From: JADGHX01 sp035760965
GTDB lineage: Bacteria; Pseudomonadota; Gammaproteobacteria; Steroidobacterales; Steroidobacteraceae
Reading direction: 5' to 3'
Assembly (NCBI GenBank): GCA_035760965.1
Contig: DASTRY010000092.1
Location: 1 to 52,094 of the forward strand
Length of the DNA stretch: 52,094 nt
Below are positions 40,352-47,887 of the stretch, piece after piece. The position numbers and the translations under genes were made by a program. The notes beneath the pieces are model-generated. The model saw only the letters and a list, made by a program, of their open reading frames with translations, ran no database searches and had not been told where the DNA came from. How positions within the stretch are numbered: the stretch's first letter is position 1; the number at the start of each line of letters is the position of its first letter.

Positions 40352-41302
40352 ATGTCGGTATCCGATCGAATGAACCTGTCCCGGCGCGCGGTGTTGAAGG
40401 GCGGTGTGCTGGCGACGATGGGGCTCACGGTCAGCGGCGGCGCGTTCGCGGCAGACAAGGCGCTACCGCTGATCACGAAGCCGATTCCCTCGACCAAGGA
40501 GCCGCTGCCGGTCATCGGCATTGGCACCAATGCATTCGGCGTCAGCGATCCCGCCGAGCTCGCCGCGCGTCACGACGTGCTGAAGCGGCTCCCGGAGCTC
40601 GGTGGCGCGGTGGTCGATACGGCGCAGGCGTATGGCACGTCGGAGTCGGTCATCGGCGCCGCGGTCGCCGAGCTCGGCAATCGCGACAAGCTGTTCCTCG
40701 CGACCAAGACTCCGCTCGGCGGCGACGTCTCGAACGCGGCAGCCATCATCCAGAGGTCGTTCGATAATCTGCGCACCGACAAGATCGATCTACTGCAGAT
40801 CCATAACGTGCACGGCGTCGAGGCGCTCCTGCCCGCGATGCTCGATCTGAAGAAGGCCGGGAAGATTCGCTACGTCGGCATCACGACTTCGGTCGACGGG
40901 CAGTATCCCGAGCTCATCGCCGCGATGAAGAAGCATCCCTTCGATTTCGTGCAAGTGGACTATTCCATCGACAATCGCACGGCGGAGAAGGACGTGTTCC
41001 CGGTCGCCGTGGACAAGGGAATGGCGGTGCTCGTGAACATGCCGCTCGGCGGCCGCCGCGGCGGCAACTTGATGAGCAAGGTTTCGGGGCGCGAGCTGCC
41101 GAAATGGGCGGCGGACATCGACGTCACGAGCTGGGCGCAGTTCTTCCTGAAGTACGACATCTCGCATCCCGCCGTGACGGCCGCGATTCCGGGCACCACC
41201 AAGGTGAGCCATCTCGAGGACAACCAGCGCGCCGCGCGCGGACGGTTGCCCGACGCGGCGATGCGTAAACGGATGGAAGAGTACTGGGCCAGCGCGACCT
41301 GA
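40352..41302 (+). CDS. Tat-exported aldo/keto reductase
   Basis: 316 residues from ATG 40352, with GGAG at 40341-40344. The N-terminus MNLSRRAVLKGGVLATMG is a twin-arginine leader ending in AFA. The barrel follows: GIGTNAFGVSD, then VVDTAQAYGTSESVIG (catalytic Asp and Tyr), LATKTPLG (Lys), and LLQIHNVHG (His). The catalytic tetrad is thus intact. Tat export would carry bound NADP(H) out folded. The role is unknown; such exported AKRs sometimes accompany periplasmic redox systems. Divergent from the iron operon and convergent with the amino-acid permease, 5 bp apart. Confidence 0.85.
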   Translation: MSVSDRMNLSRRAVLKGGVLATMGLTVSGGAFAADKALPLITKPIPSTKEPLPVIGIGTNAFGVSDPAELAARHDVLKRLPELGGAVVDTAQAYGTSESVIGAAVAELGNRDKLFLATKTPLGGDVSNAAAIIQRSFDNLRTDKIDLLQIHNVHGVEALLPAMLDLKKAGKIRYVGITTSVDGQYPELIAAMKKHPFDFVQVDYSIDNRTAEKDVFPVAVDKGMAVLVNMPLGGRRGGNLMSKVSGRELPKWAADIDVTSWAQFFLKYDISHPAVTAAIPGTTKVSHLEDNQRAARGRLPDAAMRKRMEEYWASAT

Positions 41303-41307
41303 GCGCG

Positions 41308-42813
41308 TCAGCTCTCCGAGGACCTCGCGTCGCGCACCGCGCCGTTGTCGGTGCGCGCGCTCGCGTGCAGGCGGCTGTGCTTGTAGCCGTAGAACGCGTA
41401 GATCGCAAACCCGATCGCGGTCCAGTACACCAGCCGTTCCCACGTCTCCTTCGGTAGCGCGAGCGTCATTGCGAGGCACACCGCCGCGCCCGCCACGCAC
41501 GTCACCGGCGCGAACGGCACGCGAAACGGTCGATGCGTGTTGGGACGGGTGTATCGCAGGATCAGCACGCCGATGCAGACGACGGCGAACGCCAGCAGGA
41601 TGCCCATCGAGATCAGCTCTCCGAGCACGTCGAGCGGAAACACTCCGGCGACGACCGCCGCGATCGTTCCCGAGACCGCCGTCGCGACGTGAGGCGTCTT
41701 GTACCGCGCGTGACACCGGCTCATCCGACCCGGCAACAGCCCGTCGTCCGCCATCGCGAGCAGAATGCGCGGCTGCCCGAGCAGCGACATCAGGATCACC
41801 GACGTCATGCCGATGATCGCGCCGAGCTTGACGAACATCCCGAGCCACCGCAGCTGCGGATGCGCGTCGAGCGCGACCGCGACGGGCTCGTCCACGTCGA
41901 GCTGCGTGAACGGCACCATCCCGGTCATCACCATCGACATGCCGACGTAGAGAATCGCCGAGATGCCGAGCGCGCCGAGAATGCCGAGCGGCACGTCGCG
42001 TTGCGGATTGCGCGCCTCGAGCGCCGTCGTCGAGGCCGTATCGAATCCGATGTACGAGAAGAAGATGATCGCGGCGCCCGTCATGATGCCCGACCAGCCG
42101 AAGTGGCCCGAAGAGGTCTGCGGCGGGATGTAGGGATGCCAGAGCGAGGTGTCGACGAACGCGAGACCCGCGAGGATGAACACGATGATGACGCCGACCT
42201 TCAGCGCCACCATGAAGGAGTTCACTCCCGAGGACAGCTTCACGCCGACGTAGCAGATCCAGCTCATCACCGCGATGATCAAGACGGCGGGCACGTTGAT
42301 GATCGCGCCGGTCGCCTGAAGGCTCAGGAACGCGCCGCTGCCTTCGGGCGCCTTGGCGAGCGGCGCATTCACCAGCTGCTCGGGCAGATGAATGCCGATG
42401 CTGCCCAGGAGGTTCGTCACATACCCCGACCAGCTCACTGCTACCGCCGAGGCGGAAAGCATGTACTCGAGCGTGAGGTTCCAGCCGATGAACCACGCAA
42501 TGCCTTCGCCGAGCGTCGCGTACGCATAGCTGTAAGCGCTGCCCGAGACCGGTAGGAACGAGGCGAACTCCGAGTAGCACAGCGCGGCGAGTACGCTACC
42601 GAACGCCGCGATGAGCAACGAGATCGTCACCGCCGGCCCCGCATGCTGAGCGGCAACTTGCCCGGTGAATACGAAGACGCCGGTGCCGATGGTGGCACCG
42701 AGGCCGATGGCCGTGAGCGCCCACGGGCCGAGGGCCCGTTTCAGCCGATCGGTGCCGCCCGCGGGGGTGTCAGTGACGGGCTGGACCGCGAAGAACTGCC
42801 GCCAAACGCTCAT
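41308..42813 (-). CDS. APC-family amino acid permease (cationic amino acid transporter-like)
   Basis: 501 residues, 12-14 helices, from ATG 42813. The start WRQFFAVQPVTDTPAG LKRALGPWALTAIGLGATIGTGVFVFTG is the CAT-family signature, and GFDTASTTALEARNPQRDVPLGI is the conserved loop. The family carries Arg, Lys or other amino acids across the inner membrane. The 4-bp ATGA overlap with the MHS transporter stop suggests coupled synthesis of two importers. Substrate not assignable. Confidence 0.9.
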   Translation of the reverse strand: MSVWRQFFAVQPVTDTPAGGTDRLKRALGPWALTAIGLGATIGTGVFVFTGQVAAQHAGPAVTISLLIAAFGSVLAALCYSEFASFLPVSGSAYSYAYATLGEGIAWFIGWNLTLEYMLSASAVAVSWSGYVTNLLGSIGIHLPEQLVNAPLAKAPEGSGAFLSLQATGAIINVPAVLIIAVMSWICYVGVKLSSGVNSFMVALKVGVIIVFILAGLAFVDTSLWHPYIPPQTSSGHFGWSGIMTGAAIIFFSYIGFDTASTTALEARNPQRDVPLGILGALGISAILYVGMSMVMTGMVPFTQLDVDEPVAVALDAHPQLRWLGMFVKLGAIIGMTSVILMSLLGQPRILLAMADDGLLPGRMSRCHARYKTPHVATAVSGTIAAVVAGVFPLDVLGELISMGILLAFAVVCIGVLILRYTRPNTHRPFRVPFAPVTCVAGAAVCLAMTLALPKETWERLVYWTAIGFAIYAFYGYKHSRLHASARTDNGAVRDARSSES

Positions 42814-44501
42814 GGAACCTCGACGCCCTGTGGACTGCGGCGGAGTGTACTGAAGTCGGCCGCGGCGCGCGTCTCGGGCAAGAACAGCGCGCCGATGACT
42901 GCCGTGAGCGCCGCAACGATCACGGGGTACCAGAGGCCGCGATAGATGTCGCCCGTCGCGGCGACGATGGCGAACGACGTCACCGGGAGAAAGCCGCCGA
43001 ACCAGCCGTTCCCGATGTGATAGGGGAGCGACATCGAGGTGTAGCGGATGCGCGTCGGGAACAGCTCCACCAGCCAGGCCGCGATCGGTCCGTAAACCAT
43101 GGTGACGAGCAGCACGAGATAGGTGCACACGAGAATCACCATGAACCGATTCATTTGCGTCGGGTCCGCCTTCGGCGGATAGCCGGCTGCGACGAGTGCG
43201 GCCTTCAGCTGCGCGCGGAAAGCGTCGCTCGCGGCCTTGAAGTCGGCCTTCGAGAGCTGGGTGCCGTCGAACGAATCCACCGTCACGTCCGACCCGATGC
43301 TGATGCGTGCCACTGCCGCGCCGGCAGGCGCGGGCGCGTTCTCGTACGGCACGCCGAAGGTTGCGAGCGCCGCCTTCGCGACGTCGCACGAGCGCGTGAA
43401 GGAGCGCTTGCCCACCGGATCGAACTGGAACGAGCACTCGTCCTGATTGGCGAGCACCGTCACCGGCGCGCTGTGCACTGCGGCGTCGAGCGCGGGATTC
43501 GCGAAATGCGTGAGCGCGCGGAATGCCGGGAAATACGTGACCGCCGCGAGCACGCAGCCCGCCAGCACCACGCGCTTGCGTCCGATCTTGTCGGACAGTG
43601 CGCCGAACACGACGAAGAACGGCGTCGCGATGGCGAGCCCCGCCGCGATCATGATGTTCGCGTCGGTCGAGTCCACCTGCAGCACCTTCTCGAGGAAGAA
43701 CAGCGCGTAGAACTGCCCGCCGTACCACACGACGGCTTGCCCCGCCGTCGCGCCGAGCAGCGCGAGAATGACGAGGCGTAACGCGGCCGGGTTGCCGAAC
43801 GACTCTTTCAGCGGCGCCTTCGACAGCGCGCCCTGATTCTTGATCTCCAGGAATGCCGGCGATTCCTGCAGCTGCAGGCGGATGTACACGGACCAGGCGA
43901 GCAGCACCACCGACACGAGGAACGGGATGCGCCAGCCCCACGCGGCGAACGCGTCGCCCATCGACAGCCGGCACGCGAGGATGACGAGCAGCGACAGGAA
44001 CAGCCCGAGGGTCGCCGTCGTCTGAATCCAGCTCGTGTAGAGACCGCGCTTGCCGTCCGGCGCATGCTCGGCCACGTAGCAGGCCGCGCCCCCGTATTCG
44101 CCACCGAGCGCGAGGCCTTGCAGCAGGCGCAACGTGATCAGAATGATGGGTGCCGCCACGCCGATGCTCTCGTATCCGGGCAGCAGGCCGACGAGCGCCG
44201 TCGAGCCGCCCATGATCAGGATCGTGACGAGGAACGTGTACTTGCGGCCGACGAGATCGCCGAGCCGGCCGAACACCAGCGCGCCGAACGGGCGCACGAA
44301 GAATCCGGCGGCAAACGCTAGCAGCGCGAAGATGTACGCCGTGGTGTCGTTCACACCCGCGAAGAACTGCTTGGAAATGATCGCCGACAGCGATCCGTAC
44401 AGATAGAAGTCGTACCACTCGAACACTGTGCCGAGCGATGACGCGAAGATGACCTTCCGATGCGCGCGATCGATCCCTGCTGCGGCTGGCGCGGTTGCCA
44501 T
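42810..44501 (-). CDS. MHS-family MFS transporter with a large extracytoplasmic insert
   Basis: 563 residues from ATG 44501. The first half matches metabolite/H+ symporters (SSLGTVFEWYDFYLYGSL; RPFGALVFGRLGDLVGRKYTF; LQGLALGGEYGGAACYVAEHAP). Usual MHS proteins have about 430-450 residues; the extra length is a loop at about 328-448 with a Cys pair (Cys356, Cys372) and no hydrophobic stretch, in a periplasmic position between two helices. Transport of organic acids or osmolytes is expected. First of a pair with the APC permease. Confidence 0.88.
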   Translation of the reverse strand: MATAPAAAGIDRAHRKVIFASSLGTVFEWYDFYLYGSLSAIISKQFFAGVNDTTAYIFALLAFAAGFFVRPFGALVFGRLGDLVGRKYTFLVTILIMGGSTALVGLLPGYESIGVAAPIILITLRLLQGLALGGEYGGAACYVAEHAPDGKRGLYTSWIQTTATLGLFLSLLVILACRLSMGDAFAAWGWRIPFLVSVVLLAWSVYIRLQLQESPAFLEIKNQGALSKAPLKESFGNPAALRLVILALLGATAGQAVVWYGGQFYALFFLEKVLQVDSTDANIMIAAGLAIATPFFVVFGALSDKIGRKRVVLAGCVLAAVTYFPAFRALTHFANPALDAAVHSAPVTVLANQDECSFQFDPVGKRSFTRSCDVAKAALATFGVPYENAPAPAGAAVARISIGSDVTVDSFDGTQLSKADFKAASDAFRAQLKAALVAAGYPPKADPTQMNRFMVILVCTYLVLLVTMVYGPIAAWLVELFPTRIRYTSMSLPYHIGNGWFGGFLPVTSFAIVAATGDIYRGLWYPVIVAALTAVIGALFLPETRAAADFSTLRRSPQGVEVP

Positions 44502-44549
44502 TTCGACCCCCTGTTCGGCGTTTGTTCTGTGGCGACGGCGAGACTAACC

Positions 44550-44893
44550 CTAGTAGGGGTTGCTCGGAAGCAGCATGAACAGAATGTCCTGCGCCCCCTG
44601 CCAAAAGCTGCGGGCGGGTTGGTGCTTCAGCACCCGATTCCCAGCGATCAGCGCAAGTCGCCGTGGGGCGTGCGAGTCACTTGCCACCCATTTTCCACCT
44701 CCGCGAGCGCCGTGCTCTCGACGCCCACGCGGACCGCGGCGTCGGGGCGCCATTCGAAGAGCTGCACGCCGGCTTCGAGCAGCGGCACGCGCCAGCGCGT
44801 GCAGTGCGCGTTCACCGCGGCGACGTCTTGCGAGGCGAGTGAGTTCGTGAGCAGGCGGATGCGCGCGCCGCGCGTCCGCCTGGGCAGCGCGCG
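44550..44893 (-). pseudogene. Remnant of phospholipase-D/cardiolipin-synthase-family gene (ClsC-like)
   Basis: Minus-strand translation gives GARIRLLTNSLASQDVAAVNAH, WRVPLLEAGVQLFEWRPDA, then VRVGVESTALAEVENGWQVTR before a TGA at 44648. A second frame continues RVLKHQPARSFWQGAQDILFMLLPSNPY to a TAG at 44550. The first segment matches the LTNSLAS region of ClsC-type PLD proteins and the last matches their C-terminal tail. The HKD-containing stretch between the two is missing, the N-terminal half (about 350 residues) is gone, and a frameshift near 44650-44670 splits the rest. A dead gene with no start; it fills the gap between the transporter and the DUF1348 gene. Confidence 0.7.
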
Positions 44894-44894
44894 C

Positions 44895-45371
44895 TCAGAG
44901 TCCGAGGTCGCTGAGTCCCGGGTGATCTGCCGGTCGCGGCCCGGGTGCGGGCCAGTGGAACTTGCGGTCCGCCGGGGCGATCGGCAGATCGTTGATCGAG
45001 GCGATTCGCCGCCGCATCAGCCCGCGCTCGTCGAATTCCCAGTTCTCGTTGCCGTAGGAGCGGAACCAGTTGTTCGAGTCGTCGTGCCACTCGTACGCGA
45101 AGCGCACGGCGATGCGGTTGCCGTTGAACGTCCACACTTCCTTGATGAGGCGATAGTCGAGCTCCTTGGCCCACTTGCGCGTCAGGAACGCCACGATCGC
45201 CGCGCGCCCCTGCAGGAACTCGGAGCGATTGCGCCAAACGCTATCCTCGGTATAGGCGAGCGCAACCTTCTCCGGATTGCGGCCGTTCCAGGCATCCTCC
45301 GCCGCGCGGACCTTCACAGCGGCGGTCTCTTGAGTGAAGGGAGGGAGCGGGGGACGCGACTCGGCGGCCAT
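44895..45371 (-). CDS. DUF1348 (NTF2-like) protein
   Basis: 158 residues. AAVKVRAAEDAWNGRNPEKVALAYTEDSVWRNRSEFLQGRAAIVAFL and ELDYRLIKEVWTFNGNRIAVRFAYEWHDDSNNWFRSYGNENWEFDERGLM fit the NTF2-like superfamily DUF1348. It is a single SnoaL-type domain, cytoplasmic, of unknown function. Start ATG 45371. Divergent from acvB with 129 bp between. Confidence 0.85.
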   Translation of the reverse strand: MAAESRPPLPPFTQETAAVKVRAAEDAWNGRNPEKVALAYTEDSVWRNRSEFLQGRAAIVAFLTRKWAKELDYRLIKEVWTFNGNRIAVRFAYEWHDDSNNWFRSYGNENWEFDERGLMRRRIASINDLPIAPADRKFHWPAPGPRPADHPGLSDLGL

Positions 45372-45500
45372 CGAACTTCTCCGGGCAGAAGTAGGGGCCG
45401 GTTAGCCTATCACGCAGCGTGCCGATCCCGTCCCGAGCCCGAACGGTGCGTCTGCGAGGCGGGTCCACTCGCAACGAGCGCGTCGCTAAGATGGAGACCC

Positions 45501-46943
45501 ATGCGAAGACGATCCCGGTTGGCGAGCAGCAAGCACGTGCTGCGCAGTCTCATTGTCCTGCTCGCGATTCCGCTGCTTGGGTTGTTTGCAATCGTCAGCC
45601 GACCGGCCGCCGCCGAGACGCTGTCGCATGGTCGTTTCAAGACGGTGCACGTGTACCGGCCCGCCGGCGAGGTCCAGCACGTCGTGCTGTTCCTGTCGGG
45701 CGATGGCGGCTGGACACGCGGGCTCGCCGGGATGGCAGCGGCCATGGTCGCGGACGGCTCGATGGTCATCGGCATCGAAACGCCGGAGCTCTTCGAGTCG
45801 CTCGAAGCGGACGGCGCCGCGTGCGTCTTCCCGGACGGCGACCTCGAAAACCTGAGTCATTGGGTACAGGCCTACTACAAGCTGCCCACCTATTTCACGC
45901 CGCTCCTCGTCGGCTATTCGGCGGGCGCTTCGCTCGCGTACGCCGTGATGGCGCAGGCGCCGCCCGGCCTCTTCGCCGGGGCCGTGTCGCTGTCCTTCTG
46001 CCAGGACCTCGATCTGAAGAAGCCCCTCTGCAAGGGGTCGAGCCTGCGCTACACGATGCGCAAGGACGGCGAGGGCGCGCGCCTTGCGCCCTCGAAGCTC
46101 ACGGCGCCCTGGATTGCGCTCCACGGCACCGAGGACGAAGTCTGTCCCGCCGCCGAGGCGCGCGACTTCGTCGCCCACTCGCCGTCCGCCCAGTTCGTGG
46201 ACCTGCCGGACGTGGGGCACAACTACGTTCATCCGTATCGCTGGCTGCCGCAGTTCCGGACGGCCTATTCGTCCATCCTTTCCCGGCAAGAGACGCAGAC
46301 CCTGCCGGCTCCGCCCGAGAGCCTCGCGGACATCCCGATCATCGAGGTGCCGGCCGTCGGCACCGCCCGCAGCGATCTCTTCGCGATCCTGATTTCCGGG
46401 GACGGCGGTTGGGCGGGTCTCGATAAGCAAGTGGCCGCCGCCCTATCCGAGCGCGGGGTGCCCGTCGCGGGTGTCGATTCGCTGCGCTACTTCTGGACCG
46501 AGCGCACGCCCGACGGCGTTGCTCGGGACGTGGAGCGCATGCTGCGCTACTACGCGCACCACTGGGACAAGCAGCGCGCGCTGCTCATCGGCTATTCGCA
46601 GGGCGCCGACGTGCTGCCCTTCGCCGTGAACCGGCTGCCCGACACGACGCGCTCCCGCGTCGCGCTCACGGCACTCATCGGGATCAGCCAGACGGCGTCG
46701 TTCGAATTCCACGTCACCAACTGGCTCGGCGGCGGGCAGGACGGCCTGCCGACGCGCGTCGAGACCGACAAGCTCTCGGCGGACAACACGATCTGCATGT
46801 ACGGCAGTGACGACCGCGACTCCCTCTGTCCTACAATCGGTGCAGCGCACGCGCGCGTCGTGCCGCTGAGCGGCGGCCATCATTTCGGCGGCGACTACCG
46901 GCACCTCGCCGACCTGCTCATCCGGCAGGCCGGGATCCGCTGA
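45501..46943 (+). CDS. acvB: AcvB/VirJ-family protein, two tandem hydrolase-like domains
   Basis: 480 residues from ATG 45501 with GGAG ahead. A signal peptide (VLRSLIVLLAIPLLGLFAIVSRPAAA) sends it to the periplasm. Both halves have an alpha/beta-hydrolase core: LFLSGDGGW and VGYSAGASLAY (Ser140) in the first, LISGDGGWAGLD and IGYSQGADVLPF (Ser366) in the second, the VirJ domain. GSDDRDSLCP and GGHHFGGDY may supply acid and histidine. In Agrobacterium, AcvB hydrolyses lysyl-phosphatidylglycerol and is needed for virulence; that role here is inference, since no lysyl-PG synthase is in the window. Confidence 0.85.
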   Translation: MRRRSRLASSKHVLRSLIVLLAIPLLGLFAIVSRPAAAETLSHGRFKTVHVYRPAGEVQHVVLFLSGDGGWTRGLAGMAAAMVADGSMVIGIETPELFESLEADGAACVFPDGDLENLSHWVQAYYKLPTYFTPLLVGYSAGASLAYAVMAQAPPGLFAGAVSLSFCQDLDLKKPLCKGSSLRYTMRKDGEGARLAPSKLTAPWIALHGTEDEVCPAAEARDFVAHSPSAQFVDLPDVGHNYVHPYRWLPQFRTAYSSILSRQETQTLPAPPESLADIPIIEVPAVGTARSDLFAILISGDGGWAGLDKQVAAALSERGVPVAGVDSLRYFWTERTPDGVARDVERMLRYYAHHWDKQRALLIGYSQGADVLPFAVNRLPDTTRSRVALTALIGISQTASFEFHVTNWLGGGQDGLPTRVETDKLSADNTICMYGSDDRDSLCPTIGAAHARVVPLSGGHHFGGDYRHLADLLIRQAGIR

Positions 46944-47134
46944 GCCGGGCGTATGCACGGCTGCGGGGCATGCGCCTCGATTTCGAGCCGTGACGAAAAA
47001 AATTCAGCCCACGAACCTCTGGATTGTCGCCGCGCGCGGGTATACCTTCGGACGCAGAACCAACGCAGGGAAGCCGCGCCACCGGTCGCAAGGTCGCCTG
47101 AAGAACGATCGACAGCGGATGGACGGGGAGCACG

Positions 47135-47836
47135 ATGCGCGTTCCGAAAGTGAGCCACCTCCGGCTCATGCAGGAATCGGAGGCTCGAATCGCCGAAGTC
47201 GCCCGCGACGGCACCTCTGCGCTGTCCGGCGTTGCGCAGCGCATCCTCGACGACACGCGTCTCTACCAGCGCTGGGAAGCCGAGCACGATCGCTTGATGC
47301 GCACGGTGGCCGGCGAACCCCGCGGCCATCCGCAGGCGGTCGCGCTGCGCCGCGCCTCGTTCGGCTTCGTGCATCGCAAGGCGATGTTCGAGTACCTGCG
47401 TCTCGAGCAGGTCACGGGCCGCGATCGTCATGCGGTGTTCGCGCTCGTCTTCGGCGACCAGCACGATTACGCCGCGGCGGTGATTCAGGAGCACAGCAAC
47501 TACGTGCGCTCGGCCACGAGTCACCTGTGCGTCGTGCACCTCGGCCTGGCGTTGCTACAGGACAAGGCGTTCGCCGAACCGTTTTGGCGCTACGAGCAGC
47601 TGTATGCCGACTATTTCCGAGCCTTCTGCGGGACCGCGCTCGGCGCCGGCGAGTACAAGAGCGGCGACACGTTGCGTACACTGCTGCCGTACCTGAAACG
47701 GCAACTCAGCACCCTGCGCCGTGCCATTCTCGTCATGCCGACGGAACCGTCCGACGCCGACTTCCGGAACCTGGACTTCCAGGCAGCGGCGGCGAACACG
47801 CAGCGCATTCATCCGCCGATTCGGGCAGCATCGTAA
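47135..47836 (+). CDS. Unrecognised cytoplasmic protein
   Basis: 233 residues from ATG 47135 with GGGGAGC ahead. I do not recognise a family. It is helical and rich in His, Tyr and Arg (FGFVHRKAMFEYLRLEQVTGRDRHAVFALVFGDQHDYAAAVIQEHSNYVRSATSHLC). The spacing of H, E and D residues could suit a metal- or heme-binding helical bundle (speculation). No signal peptide or membrane helix. It stands 51 bp before the hybrid kinase on the same strand, so it may be cotranscribed and part of the same signalling unit. Confidence 0.7.
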   Translation: MRVPKVSHLRLMQESEARIAEVARDGTSALSGVAQRILDDTRLYQRWEAEHDRLMRTVAGEPRGHPQAVALRRASFGFVHRKAMFEYLRLEQVTGRDRHAVFALVFGDQHDYAAAVIQEHSNYVRSATSHLCVVHLGLALLQDKAFAEPFWRYEQLYADYFRAFCGTALGAGEYKSGDTLRTLLPYLKRQLSTLRRAILVMPTEPSDADFRNLDFQAAAANTQRIHPPIRAAS

Positions 47837-47887
47837 CCTTCCGAGCGCCGCCGAGCTCGCGGGCTCAGGGACGAGAGGGAATCGGAA

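Noticed and set aside
41308..44604. Apparent 1098-codon gene joining a permease to upstream sequence
   Set aside because: Only the last 501 codons are a permease; the first 597 are an out-of-frame reading of the MHS transporter gene. The two real genes overlap by ATGA.
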